Shown: piece by piece, positions 37,273-46,510 of the stretch
Numbering within the stretch: position 1 is the stretch's first letter
Layout of the letters: each line of letters opens with the position of its first letter
Source of the DNA: Flavisphingopyxis sp963800335
Lineage (GTDB): Bacteria; Pseudomonadota; Alphaproteobacteria; Sphingomonadales; Sphingomonadaceae
Length of the DNA: 64,000 bases
Direction: 5' to 3'
NCBI GenBank assembly: GCA_963800335.1
Contig: CAWDAN010000002.1
Coordinates: 255,322 to 319,321 of the forward strand
Position numbers and translations under genes: made by a program
Notes under the pieces: generated by a model
The model's database searches: none
Seen by the model: the letters and a program-made list of their open reading frames with translations, nothing else
Told to the model about the DNA's origin: nothing

Positions 37273-38682
37273 ATGATGAGCGGATTGACCGGACGTATTG
37301 GCTTGGTTGCGGCGTCGCTGACGCTGGTGGCGGGGTGCGCCACAACAGGCGCGAACGATGTGACATCAACCTCGTCGAGCAAGTCGAGCGGCGCGTCTTA
37401 TGCCACCAATCCCTATCCTTCGACCTATCACGCCTATCCCGGCGTGCCGACGGCGATCACCAACGTCACGCTTTACGACGGTGAAGGCGGGCGTATCGAT
37501 CGTGGCACATTGGTCTTTGCCGATGGCAAGCTCGTTGCGGCGGGCGATGCGACGACCGCGATCCCCGACGGAGCGCAGGTCATCGACGGCAGCGGCAAAT
37601 ATGCCACCCCGGGCGTGATCGATATCCACAGCCATCTCGGCGTCTATCCCTCGCCCGGCGTCGATGCCAATTCGGACGGCAACGAAGCGACCGACCCAAC
37701 CACGCCCGAAGTCTGGGCCGAACACAGCGTCTGGCCGCAGGATCCCGGATTCAGCCGCGCGCTGGCCAACGGCGGGATCACCAGCTTGCAGATACTACCC
37801 GGATCGGCGAACCTGATGGGCGGCCGTTCGGTGGTCCTGAAGAACGTCGCCTCGCGAACCGTCCAGGGGATGAAGTTCCCCGGCGCGCCTTATGGCCTCA
37901 AAATGGCGTGCGGCGAAAATCCCAAGCGCGTCTACGGATCGCGCGGTCGGATGCCGTCGACGCGGATGGGCAATTTTGCGGTCAACAGAGAGACCTGGGC
38001 GAAGGCGGTCGAGTACAAGAAAAAGCTCGACAGCGGCAAGGAGGTCAGCCGCGACCTCGCCATGGAAACGCTCGTCGGCGTTCTGTCGGGCGATATCCTC
38101 GTCCAGAATCACTGCTATCGCGCCGACGAAATGGCGCTCGTCATGGATATGGCGAAGGAATTCGGCTACAAGGTTACCGCCTTCCACCACGCCGTTGAAA
38201 GCTACAAGATCGCCGACCTGCTGCGCGAGAATGGCGTCTGTTCAGCGGTCTGGGCCGATTGGTGGGGCTTCAAGATGGAAGCTTATGACGCGATCCCCGA
38301 AAACGCCGCGCTGCTGCAGAATGCAGGGGCGTGCGTCATCATCCATTCGGACGACGAGAACCAGATCCAGCGGCTCAATCAGGAGGCGGCCAAGGCGCTT
38401 GCAGACGGGCGCCGGATGGGGATCGAGATCAGCGACGCGACCGCAATCGGCTGGTTCACCTACAATCCGGCCAAGGCGCTCGGCATTGCCGAGAGGACGG
38501 GCAGCCTGAAACCCGGCAAGATGGCGGACGTCGTGCTGTGGAACGGCAATCCGCTGAGTGTCTATTCACGGCCCGAAAAGGTCTGGATCGACGGGGCGTT
38601 GATGTACGATGCCGATGATCGCGCGCGCCGCCCGGTGACTGATTTCGAACTGGGCCAGCCGGGCGAAGGAGACGTCAAATGA
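37273..38682 (+). CDS. Amidohydrolase-superfamily lipoprotein
   Basis: A 469-aa predicted lipoprotein, with lipobox TLVAGC within the first 25 residues. It has the metal-dependent amidohydrolase fold: the composite beta-domain start AITNVTLYDGEGGRIDRGTL, the HxH metal motif GVIDIHSHLGVYPSPGVDAN, further ligand candidates in QNHCYRADEMALV and TAFHHAVESYKIADLL, and the Asp in VIIHSDDENQIQRLN. The active site therefore looks complete. The stop overlaps the start of a paralogue (ATGA, 38679-38682) that lacks the HxH motif, so the pair probably works together. The substrate is unknown. Confidence 0.9.
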   Translation: MMSGLTGRIGLVAASLTLVAGCATTGANDVTSTSSSKSSGASYATNPYPSTYHAYPGVPTAITNVTLYDGEGGRIDRGTLVFADGKLVAAGDATTAIPDGAQVIDGSGKYATPGVIDIHSHLGVYPSPGVDANSDGNEATDPTTPEVWAEHSVWPQDPGFSRALANGGITSLQILPGSANLMGGRSVVLKNVASRTVQGMKFPGAPYGLKMACGENPKRVYGSRGRMPSTRMGNFAVNRETWAKAVEYKKKLDSGKEVSRDLAMETLVGVLSGDILVQNHCYRADEMALVMDMAKEFGYKVTAFHHAVESYKIADLLRENGVCSAVWADWWGFKMEAYDAIPENAALLQNAGACVIIHSDDENQIQRLNQEAAKALADGRRMGIEISDATAIGWFTYNPAKALGIAERTGSLKPGKMADVVLWNGNPLSVYSRPEKVWIDGALMYDADDRARRPVTDFELGQPGEGDVK

Positions 38683-40070
38683 GCATGCGTCGCACACTCC
38701 TCACCGCTGTCGCCGTCGCGGGCTTCGTGTTCGCCGCGCCGGCGCTCGCCGAGACGATCGCCTTCACAAACGCCCGCGTCGTCATCGGTGACGGCAACGG
38801 TCCGATCGACGGCGGTACCGTCATCGTGCGTGACGGCCGGATCGTTGCCGCAGGTGCCAACGTCACGGTTCCCGCCGACGCGCGCATTGTCGATGCGTCC
38901 GGCAAATGGGTGACGCCGGGCATCGTCGCGGGCTTCAGCCGCGTCGGCCTGGTCGAGGTCGGTGCGGTCAGCGAAACAAACGACACGCAGGCAAACGGGT
39001 CGCCCTTCAGTGCCGCGCTCGACGTCGCGCCCGCGATCAATCCCGCGACCTCTGCCATCGCGGTCAGCCGTGCTGCGGGCGTTACGCGCGCCGTCGTGGC
39101 ACCATCGACCGCACGCAGCATCTTTGCCGGGCAGGGTGCGTTCATCGATTTGGGCGCCGATCCCAATCCGATCACCCGCGCTCGCGCCTTCCAGTTTGTC
39201 GAGCTTGGCGAAGAGGGCGCGCGCGATGCCGGTGGCAGCCGCACCTCGGCGCACGCGTTGTTCCGCAACGCTTTGCGCGAGGCCCGCGATTACGGCAATC
39301 GTGCGAAGATCGACGGCGGTTCGGCACGCGGCGAGCCGCTTTTGCAGGGCGACGACCTGCCGCCCGACGTGCGGATGGCCGACACCAATGCCGAGCGGCC
39401 CAACGACGTGTTGCTGTCGCGCTTCGACGCTGCCGCGCTCGTTCCCGTCGTCACCGGTCGCCAGCCGCTCTACGTCCATGTCGAGCGCGCCAGCGACATT
39501 CGCGCGGTGCTCGCGCTGACCCGCGAATTTCCCAGGCTGCGGCTGGTGCTGGTCGGGGTCAGCGAAGGCTGGCTCGTTGCACGCGACATCGCTGCCGCCA
39601 AGGTGCCGGTGATTGCCAGCGCGCTCAACGACTTGCCCGCCGCCTTCGAAACGCTCGCCGCGACGCAATCGAACATCGGCCGGATGAAGGCCGCTGGCGT
39701 GACCGTCGCGATCGGCATGATCAACGACAATGATTCGCATCAGCTTCGCTACGAACCGCAATATGCCGGCAACCTCGTCGCACTGCAGAAGGTCCCGGGC
39801 GCGACCGGACTGAGCTGGGGCGACGCGTTTGCCGCAATCAGCTCGGTCCCCGCCGAGATCATGGGGCTCGGCAACCGCATCGGCAGCCTGAAGGCGGGCA
39901 ATGTCGGTGATGTCGTTATCTGGGACGGCGATCCGCTCGAGCTCAGCTCGGCGCCTATCGCGGTTTATATCGACGGCGTCGAGCAGCCGCTCGACAACCA
40001 CCAGACCAAGCTGCGCGACCGCTATCGCACACCGAGCGAGGGCGCTCTGCCGAAAGCTTACGAACGCTAA
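38679..40070 (+). CDS. Exported amidohydrolase homologue lacking the HxH metal motif
   Basis: A 463-aa secreted paralogue of the preceding gene. The signal peptide is RRTLLTAVAVAGFVFAAPAL-AE. The N-terminal beta-domain is clear: ITFTNARVVIGDG-like (seen as IAFTNARVVIGDGNGPIDGG) and GKWVTPGIVAGFSRVGLVEV. At the position of HxH the sequence reads G-F-S-R, and the usual later histidines are not evident. The C-terminal AGNVGDVVIWDGDPLEL is conserved. It is thus probably inactive, or binds metal differently, and may be the structural partner of the upstream enzyme. It is translationally coupled to that gene. Confidence 0.88.
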   Translation: MSMRRTLLTAVAVAGFVFAAPALAETIAFTNARVVIGDGNGPIDGGTVIVRDGRIVAAGANVTVPADARIVDASGKWVTPGIVAGFSRVGLVEVGAVSETNDTQANGSPFSAALDVAPAINPATSAIAVSRAAGVTRAVVAPSTARSIFAGQGAFIDLGADPNPITRARAFQFVELGEEGARDAGGSRTSAHALFRNALREARDYGNRAKIDGGSARGEPLLQGDDLPPDVRMADTNAERPNDVLLSRFDAAALVPVVTGRQPLYVHVERASDIRAVLALTREFPRLRLVLVGVSEGWLVARDIAAAKVPVIASALNDLPAAFETLAATQSNIGRMKAAGVTVAIGMINDNDSHQLRYEPQYAGNLVALQKVPGATGLSWGDAFAAISSVPAEIMGLGNRIGSLKAGNVGDVVIWDGDPLELSSAPIAVYIDGVEQPLDNHQTKLRDRYRTPSEGALPKAYER

Positions 40071-40086
40071 TCACCGGGGGGCAACG

Positions 40087-40785
40087 ATGAACGCGATGAC
40101 CGAACTAATTGTCGCGAGCCTGGCGTTTGTCGGTACGCATCTCCTGCTGTCGCACCCGCTGCGCAATCCGCTCGTTGCGAAAATGGGCGAGGGGGCGTTT
40201 CGTGGCCTTTATGCCCTTATCGCACTGGCGACGCTGGGATGGACGGTGATCGCCTATCGCGCCGCGCCGGTTCATGCCGCCTATGTCGCAGGCGATACCC
40301 TGTGGATCGTCGCGAGCGCATTGATGTGGGTCGCCTCGATCCTGCTGATTGGCAGCTTCGCGGGCAATCCGGCACTGCCGTCGCCCGGTGCGCTGGCCGC
40401 GGCGACGCGCGCGCCCAGTGGCGTGTTCGCGATCACGCGCCATCCGATGATGTGGAGCTTTGCGATCTGGGCGCTGGTCCACCTGATGATCGCGCCCACG
40501 GCGCGCAACCATGTGTTGATGCCCGCGATCCTGGTCCTCGCGCTCGGCGGCGCGCTGGGGCAGGATATCAAGAAAGCGCGGCTGATCGGCGAGGCATGGC
40601 GCACGTGGTGCGGACGCACCGCCTTTATCCCGTTCGGCGCGCAGCTGCGCGGACAGTTGCGCTGGCACGCGGCGCTCCCGTCGCTGCCCGTGTTCCTGAT
40701 TGCGACACTGTTCTGGCTCGGCGCGACCTATGGGCACGCCGATATGGGTGTGCCCGCCGCCGGCATCTGGCGCTGGGTCAGCTAG
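40087..40785 (+). CDS. NnrU-family membrane protein
   Basis: A 232-aa inner-membrane protein with about six helices. Family features: the opening ELIVASLAFVGTHLLLSHPL followed by RNPLV, RHPMMWSFAIWALVHLMI (the NnrU HPMxWSFxIWA core), and GQDIKKARLIGEAWRTWCGR. NnrU was named from nitrite reduction clusters and is related to isoprenylcysteine methyltransferase-like folds. No denitrification genes lie nearby, so its role here is open. It begins 16 bp after the amidohydrolase pair, on the same strand. Confidence 0.9.
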   Translation: MNAMTELIVASLAFVGTHLLLSHPLRNPLVAKMGEGAFRGLYALIALATLGWTVIAYRAAPVHAAYVAGDTLWIVASALMWVASILLIGSFAGNPALPSPGALAAATRAPSGVFAITRHPMMWSFAIWALVHLMIAPTARNHVLMPAILVLALGGALGQDIKKARLIGEAWRTWCGRTAFIPFGAQLRGQLRWHAALPSLPVFLIATLFWLGATYGHADMGVPAAGIWRWVS

Positions 40786-40791
40786 GACGGA

Positions 40792-41790
40792 TTAAAGCCG
40801 CACCATCTTCATGCCCTGTTCGCCGTAACGGTCGCCCGACGTCGCGCCGCGCGGCGCAGCGGAATCGAGCTTTACGAGGTCGGCAGGTGTCAGCGTGATA
40901 TCGACCGCTTTCATGCTGTCGCGCATCGTCTCGCGGCGCTTGGTCCCGGGGATGGGGACGATGTCGTCACCCTGGGCAAGCAACCAGGCGAGCGCGATCT
41001 GGGCCGCGCTGACATCCTTTTCATCGGCGATCTCGAGGACCGTGTCGACGATCGCGAAATTGCGCGCGGCATTTTCGTCGGACCAGCGGGGGTCGTTGTG
41101 GCGCCAGTCGTTTTCGGGAAGATCGTCCTTCGATTTGAACTGGCCCGTCAGGAAACCGCGGCCGAGCGGGCTGTAGGGCACGAAGCCGATGCCGAGCTCG
41201 CGGCAGGTCGGCAGGATCTCGTCCTCGACATCGCGTTCCCACAGCGAATATTCGCTCTGCAGCGCCGCGATCGGATGGACCGACGCGGCCTTGCGCAGCG
41301 TTGCCGGCGCGGCTTCGCTGAGGCCGATATGGCGGACTTTGCCTTCGCGCACGAGGTCGGCCATCGCGCCGACGGTATCCTCGATCGGCACGTTCGGATC
41401 GACGCGGTGCTGATAGAACAGGTCGATGACGTCGATGCCCAGCCGCGTGAGCGATTCCTCGACGGTCTTGCGCGCATTGGCGGGGCTGCCGTCGACGCCG
41501 GTGATCTGCTTGCCCTCGAACTTGAACCCGAACTTGGTCGCGATGATCAGGCCGTCCCTTTTGCCTTTGATCGCGCGCCCGACGAGCTCCTCGTTCTGGA
41601 ACGGGCCATAGATTTGCGCGGTGTCAAAGAAGGTGACGCCAAGGTCGATCGCTTCGTGGATCGTGGCGATCGCCTCGGCCGGGTCGGCGGCAGCACCGTA
41701 AACGATGTTGCCCTCGGAAACCATCGGCATGCAGCCGACACCGAGCGCCGATACCGTCAATCCATCGCCAAGATTGCGCGTGTTCATCAT
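40792..41790 (-). CDS. Aldo/keto reductase
   Basis: A 332-aa NADPH-dependent TIM-barrel reductase of the YajO/AKR13-like group. Catalytic tetrad residues are visible in FFDTAQIYGPFQNEE (Asp, Tyr), IIATKFGF (Lys) and FYQHRVDPNVPIED (His). The cofactor segment is IPGTKRRETMRDSM. Its start codon overlaps the stop of the symporter gene (ATGA, 41787-41790), so the two are co-translated. The substrate is unknown, though a carbonyl compound linked to the imported acid is conceivable. Confidence 0.93.
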   Translation of the reverse strand: MMNTRNLGDGLTVSALGVGCMPMVSEGNIVYGAAADPAEAIATIHEAIDLGVTFFDTAQIYGPFQNEELVGRAIKGKRDGLIIATKFGFKFEGKQITGVDGSPANARKTVEESLTRLGIDVIDLFYQHRVDPNVPIEDTVGAMADLVREGKVRHIGLSEAAPATLRKAASVHPIAALQSEYSLWERDVEDEILPTCRELGIGFVPYSPLGRGFLTGQFKSKDDLPENDWRHNDPRWSDENAARNFAIVDTVLEIADEKDVSAAQIALAWLLAQGDDIVPIPGTKRRETMRDSMKAVDITLTPADLVKLDSAAPRGATSGDRYGEQGMKMVRL

Positions 41791-43085
41791 GTCGCCTGTC
41801 CTTTTAGATCGGGGCCAAGATCGGGTGTGTGCTCGGCGACGGTGGCAGTGACCGCCATGTCCATCGTCACGTTACCAACCGTACGCATGATGTCGGGAAA
41901 GGTTTCGACCGCGACCAACAGCCCGAGCGGCTGAACGGGCAGCCCCATCGCCAGGTTGATCGGCGCGATCGAGCTGATGAAGCTGATCGATCCGGGCAGT
42001 GATACCGCGCCCATCGTTGTGATCGAGGCGACGACGACGCCCGCTGCCATCAACGGCACCGTCAGCGGGATCGCCAGCCAGTGCGCGACATAGATCGCGA
42101 CCGCGAGGTTCATCGCCGGACCCGTCGCGCGGAACAGCGCCACCGCGATCGGCAGGACGACATCGACCTTGCGTTCGTCGATGCCGAGCGATTTGGACCC
42201 TTCGACCATCGCCGGGAGCGAGGCGAGCGAGCTTTGCGTCGAGACCGCAACCGCGTGCGCCGGGATCGCCGCGCGGACGAACGCGGCGAACGGCTGTCCG
42301 CCACCAACCCGCGCGAGGAGGAAGGCGCTGAGCCAGATGATCGTGCCAACCGCGGTGACGATCAGAACGTAATGCGCCAGCGCACCGAACGCCGCCGATC
42401 CCGCCTTGGCCCCGACGACCATCGCCAGCGCGAAAACGCCGATCGGCGCGATCATCAGCACCCAGCCGATGAGGATGATCATCGCGTCGGCAATCGCGGC
42501 GAAGAAATCGGCGACGGTGCGGCGCGGCCGGTCGGTCAGCTTCGACACCGCGAACGCGAAGGCGAGGGTGAAGATCATCAGCGGCAGGATCGAATCCTTG
42601 GCGGCGGCGTCGATCGGGTTGGTCGGCACCATCGCGCGCAGGAAATCGCCGAACGGCGGGATATCGCCGGTCGGGGCGGTCTGGCCGAGCGCGGCGGCCA
42701 GCGCCTGCGCCGCCTCGCGCGGCATCGGGAAGATATCGAGCACCAGTGGGGTGACGATCGCCGCGATCACCGATGATGTCCATAATATCGCGATCATGAT
42801 CAGCACCGCCTTGGCGGCAAAGGCGCCGGCGCGCGCGACCTTGGCAGTCTGGACTATGCCGACGATAAGCAGCGCAACGACCAGGGGCACGACGGTCATG
42901 CGCAGCGCGTTGAGCCACATCGTTCCGACGATATCGGCAATGTCGGTGACGCCTGGTGCCGAATTGCCGATCACCCCGCCGAGGATCAGCCCGATGACCA
43001 GCGCGCTCAATATCCACAAAGCGGGAACGCGGACCGCAGGGGTGGTCGATGGCGGTGGCGCAGCAGCGCGATCAAAATCGGTCAT
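41787..43085 (-). CDS. Dicarboxylate/amino acid:cation symporter (DAACS family)
   Basis: A 432-aa secondary transporter of the glutamate/aspartate/C4-dicarboxylate family. About eight helices are present. Conserved regions include PMMIFTLAFAFAVSKLTDRP-like (ILPLMIFTLAFAFAVSKLTD), the serine-rich hairpin STQSSLASLPAMVEG, VLPIAVALFRATGPAMNLAV and TMGAVSLPGSISFISSIAPI. The usual NMDGT motif appears only as a diverged RATGPAMN, so substrate preference may differ from DctA/GltP. It precedes the aldo/keto reductase in a coupled pair and is divergent from glmM. Confidence 0.9.
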   Translation of the reverse strand: MTDFDRAAAPPPSTTPAVRVPALWILSALVIGLILGGVIGNSAPGVTDIADIVGTMWLNALRMTVVPLVVALLIVGIVQTAKVARAGAFAAKAVLIMIAILWTSSVIAAIVTPLVLDIFPMPREAAQALAAALGQTAPTGDIPPFGDFLRAMVPTNPIDAAAKDSILPLMIFTLAFAFAVSKLTDRPRRTVADFFAAIADAMIILIGWVLMIAPIGVFALAMVVGAKAGSAAFGALAHYVLIVTAVGTIIWLSAFLLARVGGGQPFAAFVRAAIPAHAVAVSTQSSLASLPAMVEGSKSLGIDERKVDVVLPIAVALFRATGPAMNLAVAIYVAHWLAIPLTVPLMAAGVVVASITTMGAVSLPGSISFISSIAPINLAMGLPVQPLGLLVAVETFPDIMRTVGNVTMDMAVTATVAEHTPDLGPDLKGQAT

Positions 43086-43214
43086 CGGCTATCCATGCCA
43101 CGCGCCATCGGGTCGGGAAAGCGGCGATTTTGCGAGGCGTCTGCGCACGATAGCTTGAATTTGGAAAGGTTTTGCCGATAGGACGCTGATCATGAACCAC
43201 CGCGGGACCCAGCC

Positions 43215-44555
43215 ATGACGCGCAGCTTTTTCGGTACCGACGGAATTCGCGGGCTGACCAACAGCCATCCGATGACCGCCGAGATCGCGATGAAGGTCGG
43301 CATGGCCGCGGGCGCGCATTTCCTGCGCGGCGGCCACAAGCACCGCGTCGTCGTCGGCAAGGACACGCGACTGTCGGGCTATATGCTCGAAAACGCGATG
43401 GTTGCGGGCTTTACCAGCGTCGGCATGGACGTCATCCAGCTGGGCCCGATGCCGACCCCGGCGGTTGCGATGCTGGTGCGCGAGATGCGCGCTGATCTCG
43501 GTGTCATGATTTCGGCGAGCCACAATCCCTATCAGGACAACGGCATCAAGCTGTTCGGTCCCGACGGCTATAAATTGTCCGATGCCGACGAAGCCGCGAT
43601 TGAGGGGCTGCTTGACGCACCGCCACGGCTGGCCGATCCATCGAATTTGGGCCGTGCCCGCCGGATCGAGGACGCGCGCGGTCGCTATATTCACGCGATC
43701 AAGGCGTCACTGCCCGAAAAATGTCGCTTCGACGGCCTCAAGGTCGTGATCGATTGTGCCAATGGCGCAGCCTATAACACCGCGCCGACGGCGATCTGGG
43801 AGCTCGGCGCCAACACTGTCGCAATCGGCATTTCGCCCAACGGACGCAACATCAACGACGGTTGCGGTTCGACGTCGCTCGATACCATCAAGCAACGCGT
43901 CCTGTTCGAAGAGGCCGATGTCGGCATTGCGCTCGACGGCGATGCCGACCGGCTGATCGTCGTCGATGAAAAGGGCCAGACGGTCGATGGCGACCAGATC
44001 ATGGCGCTTATCGGCACGCGGCTGGCTCGCCAGGGCCTGCTGACCGGCGGAGGCATCGTGGCCACGGTGATGTCGAACCTCGGCCTCGAGCGCTATCTCG
44101 AAGGTCAGGGGCTGACGCTCGAACGCACCAAAGTCGGCGATCGGCACGTTCTTGAACAGATGCGCGCTGGCGGCTTCAATGTCGGTGGCGAGCAATCGGG
44201 TCACATGATCCTAACCGACCATGCGACGACCGGCGACGGAACGATCGCCGCGCTGCAAGTGCTCGCCGCGCTGGTCGAGGCAAAACGGCCGGCGAGCGAG
44301 GTTCTGCACCTGTTCGAACCCGTCCCGCAGCTGCTGCGCAACGTCCGCTACACGCATGGCGACCCGCTCAATGCGGAGACGGTCCAGACCGCGATTGCCG
44401 AGGCGATCCGCGAAATCGATGGCAAGGGCCGGATACTCATTCGCAAATCGGGCACCGAGCCGCTGATCCGGGTGATGGCCGAAGGCGACGACGAGGTGCA
44501 GATCGAGGCGATCGTGTCGCGCATTTGTGCCGCGGTGGGCGAGGTGGCGGCGTGA
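43215..44555 (+). CDS. glmM: Phosphoglucosamine mutase
   Basis: A 446-aa enzyme converting glucosamine-6-P to glucosamine-1-P for peptidoglycan and LPS precursors. FFGTDGIRGLTN opens the protein. The phosphoserine loop is VMISASHNPYQDNGIKLFGP, the magnesium loop ALDGDADRLIVVDE, and the sugar/phosphate loops are GGEQSGHMI and RKSGTEPLIRVMAEG. Its stop overlaps the GTG start of the thiD fusion (GTGA, 44552-44555), so the two are coupled. Confidence 0.96.
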   Translation: MTRSFFGTDGIRGLTNSHPMTAEIAMKVGMAAGAHFLRGGHKHRVVVGKDTRLSGYMLENAMVAGFTSVGMDVIQLGPMPTPAVAMLVREMRADLGVMISASHNPYQDNGIKLFGPDGYKLSDADEAAIEGLLDAPPRLADPSNLGRARRIEDARGRYIHAIKASLPEKCRFDGLKVVIDCANGAAYNTAPTAIWELGANTVAIGISPNGRNINDGCGSTSLDTIKQRVLFEEADVGIALDGDADRLIVVDEKGQTVDGDQIMALIGTRLARQGLLTGGGIVATVMSNLGLERYLEGQGLTLERTKVGDRHVLEQMRAGGFNVGGEQSGHMILTDHATTGDGTIAALQVLAALVEAKRPASEVLHLFEPVPQLLRNVRYTHGDPLNAETVQTAIAEAIREIDGKGRILIRKSGTEPLIRVMAEGDDEVQIEAIVSRICAAVGEVAA

Positions 44556-45718
44556 CGCCGCGGATACTCGTGATTGCCGGCTCGGATTCGGGCGGCGGCG
44601 CGGGCATTCAGGCCGATATCAAGACGATCACCATGCTCGGCGGTCATGCGATGACCGCGATTACGTCGGTCACCGCGCAGAACACCGTCGGCGTCGAGGC
44701 GGTCCATCCGATCCCGACCGACATCGTCATCGCGCAGATCGATGCGGTCGTACGAGACATCGGCGCAGATGCGGTCAAGATCGGCATGATCGGATCGGCG
44801 GAGACCGCGCGCGCGGTTGCGGAATATCTGCGCGACGCAAGCGAGGTGCCGATCGTGTTCGACCCCGTCATGGTCGCGACGAGCGGTGCGGCGCTGGCCG
44901 ACGACGAGACGATCGCCGCGTTCGGCGCGCTGATGGACCGCGCGACGATCGTCACGCCCAATCTGCCCGAACTGGCGGCGCTGGCCGGGGTCAACGGGCT
45001 CGACGATCCCGTTGCCGCCGCGCTCAAGCTGGTGTCCGACCATCACTGCGCTGTGATGATCAAGGGCGGCCACGACGAAGGCAACGACCTGGTCGATGCG
45101 CTGATCGAAGAAGACAATATGACGAGCTGGCAGGGCAGCCGGATCGACACGCCGCATACGCACGGCACCGGCTGCACGCTGGCGAGCGCGATTGCGGTGT
45201 TCCTCGCCAATGGCTGCGAGCTGCCGACCGCGGTCAATCGCGCGCGCGAATTCGTTCGCCTGTCGCTGCTCGGCGCGCCCGGCCTCGGCCAGGGCAGCGG
45301 GCCGATGGGGCAGGGCAGTGTCGCGGCGGGCTGGGGCACGGGCCTGCAGATGAACCAGGTGACCGTCTGCATGGACGATTACGAGGCGTCGACCGCATTC
45401 TATCGCGGCCTGGGCCTCAAGCAGATCGTCGCCAACGCGCCCGATTACGCGCGCTTCGAGGCGGCCGGCGGGGCGACGGTTTCGATCCATCACGATCCGC
45501 AGTTCCGCACCGCCGGCGGGACCACGATCTATTTCGAATGCCTTGATCTGGATGCTGAGGTCGAGCGGCTGGCGCTGAGCGGGCTCGACTTCGCGCAGCG
45601 CCCCACCGACCAGCCCTGGCTATGGCGCGAGGCGCGAATGTACGATCCGTTCGGCAACACGATCTGCCTCTATCATGCCGGCGAGAACCGCCGCTATCCG
45701 CCTTGGCGGATGACATGA
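44552..45718 (+). CDS. thiD: Fusion of HMP-phosphate kinase ThiD with a C-terminal VOC (glyoxalase) domain
   Basis: A 388-aa protein. Residues 1-255 are ThiD, which phosphorylates hydroxymethylpyrimidine (phosphate) in thiamine synthesis: VIAGSDSGGGAGIQADIKTI, VMIKGGHDEG, and the anion-hole/catalytic cysteine in HTHGTGCTLASA (Cys208). After a Gly-rich linker GLGQGSGPMGQGSVAAGWG, residues 267-388 form a VOC domain (NQVTVCMDDYEASTAFYRGL and ARMYDPFGNTICLYHAG). There is no stop between them. An ATG at 45350 begins the VOC part but has no good ribosome site. A ThiD-VOC fusion is unusual, and the VOC substrate is unknown. The GTG start overlaps glmM. Confidence 0.9.
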   Translation: MTPRILVIAGSDSGGGAGIQADIKTITMLGGHAMTAITSVTAQNTVGVEAVHPIPTDIVIAQIDAVVRDIGADAVKIGMIGSAETARAVAEYLRDASEVPIVFDPVMVATSGAALADDETIAAFGALMDRATIVTPNLPELAALAGVNGLDDPVAAALKLVSDHHCAVMIKGGHDEGNDLVDALIEEDNMTSWQGSRIDTPHTHGTGCTLASAIAVFLANGCELPTAVNRAREFVRLSLLGAPGLGQGSGPMGQGSVAAGWGTGLQMNQVTVCMDDYEASTAFYRGLGLKQIVANAPDYARFEAAGGATVSIHHDPQFRTAGGTTIYFECLDLDAEVERLALSGLDFAQRPTDQPWLWREARMYDPFGNTICLYHAGENRRYPPWRMT

Positions 45719-45725
45719 GGCGCCC

Positions 45726-46307
45726 ATGATCGCAGGTGTCGACGAGGCGGGTCGCGGGCCGCTCGCCGGGCCGGTGGTCGCCGCCGCGGTGGTGCTGTGC
45801 GGCAAGGACATTCGCGGGCTCGCCGACAGCAAGATATTGAAGGCCGAGCGGCGCGGCACGCTTGCGACGCGCATTCGCGAGCGCTGCCACGTCGGCGTCG
45901 GCATGGCATCGGTCGAGGACATCGACACGCTCAACATCTTCGGCGCGACGATGCTGGCGATGACGCGCGCGGTCGAGGCACTGTGCGAGCGTATCGGCTG
46001 CGATCCCGTCCGCGTCCTCGTCGACGGCAACCTGACGCCTGCCGGGAGGCGTCCCGAATGGCGCTGGGAGGCCACCGCGATCGTCGGTGGCGATGCGACC
46101 GAACGGTGTATTTCGGCGGCATCGATCATCGCCAAGGAAACCCGCGATGCGATGATGCGCGAGGCCGAGCTGCGCCATCCCGGTTACGGCTTCGCGCGAC
46201 ACAAGGGCTATGGCACGCCCGAACACCTCGCTGCGCTGCAAACGCACGGCCCGTGTCCGATCCATCGGCGAAGTTTCGCGCCGGTACGGCAACTCGCTCT
46301 CCTTTAA
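45726..46307 (+). CDS. rnhB: Ribonuclease HII
   Basis: A 193-aa nuclease that removes ribonucleotides from DNA. The acidic active site is visible in IAGVDEAGRGPLAGPVVAAA (Asp, Glu), the middle Asp in RVLVDGNLTPAG and the last in CISAASIIAKETRDAMMREA-type context. HPGYGFARHKGYGTPEHLAA is the family C-terminal signature. It lies 7 bp after the thiD fusion gene and directly upstream of ccrM, with about 200 bp of regulatory DNA between. The rnhB-ccrM order is widespread in Alphaproteobacteria. Confidence 0.95.
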   Translation: MIAGVDEAGRGPLAGPVVAAAVVLCGKDIRGLADSKILKAERRGTLATRIRERCHVGVGMASVEDIDTLNIFGATMLAMTRAVEALCERIGCDPVRVLVDGNLTPAGRRPEWRWEATAIVGGDATERCISAASIIAKETRDAMMREAELRHPGYGFARHKGYGTPEHLAALQTHGPCPIHRRSFAPVRQLALL

Positions 46308-46317
46308 GCGCGATTAA
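46304..46317 (+). promoter_or_regulatory. Possible CtrA-like site TTAA-N6-TTAA
   Basis: TTAA at 46304-46307 (overlapping the rnhB stop) and at 46314-46317 are separated by 6 bases, one short of the canonical 7. This is weak alone but lies upstream of ccrM beside a TTAACCAT octamer. Confidence 0.3.
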
Positions 46318-46336
46318 CTATCGGTGAAGTCCTGAC

Positions 46337-46470
46337 GAGTCACACCACTAGCACTGGTGGGCCTGTCGGCAGGCTTGACTCCACATGTCGTGGGGGACTC
46401 GTTTCGTTCCCGTCGCGTTAACCATTTTGTGAGGCTCTACCGCTAAGCTTTTGACCTTGACCGTGGAGTC
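46337..46470. promoter_or_regulatory. ccrM control region: four GANTC sites and a CtrA half-site
   Basis: GANTC methylation sites occur at 46337, 46377, 46396 and 46466, four within 134 bp. TTAACCAT (46418-46425) equals the CtrA half-site. CcrM methylates GANTC, so feedback by methylation is likely, as known for Caulobacter ccrM. Confidence 0.6.
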
Positions 46471-46510
46471 CGCTGCCAACAGTCTGGACCTCGAAACGAG
46501 GGGGATCGGC

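Noticed and set aside
38562..40001. 479-codon open frame opposite the second amidohydrolase
   Set aside because: Antisense shadow. The plus strand has a signal peptide and amidohydrolase domain.
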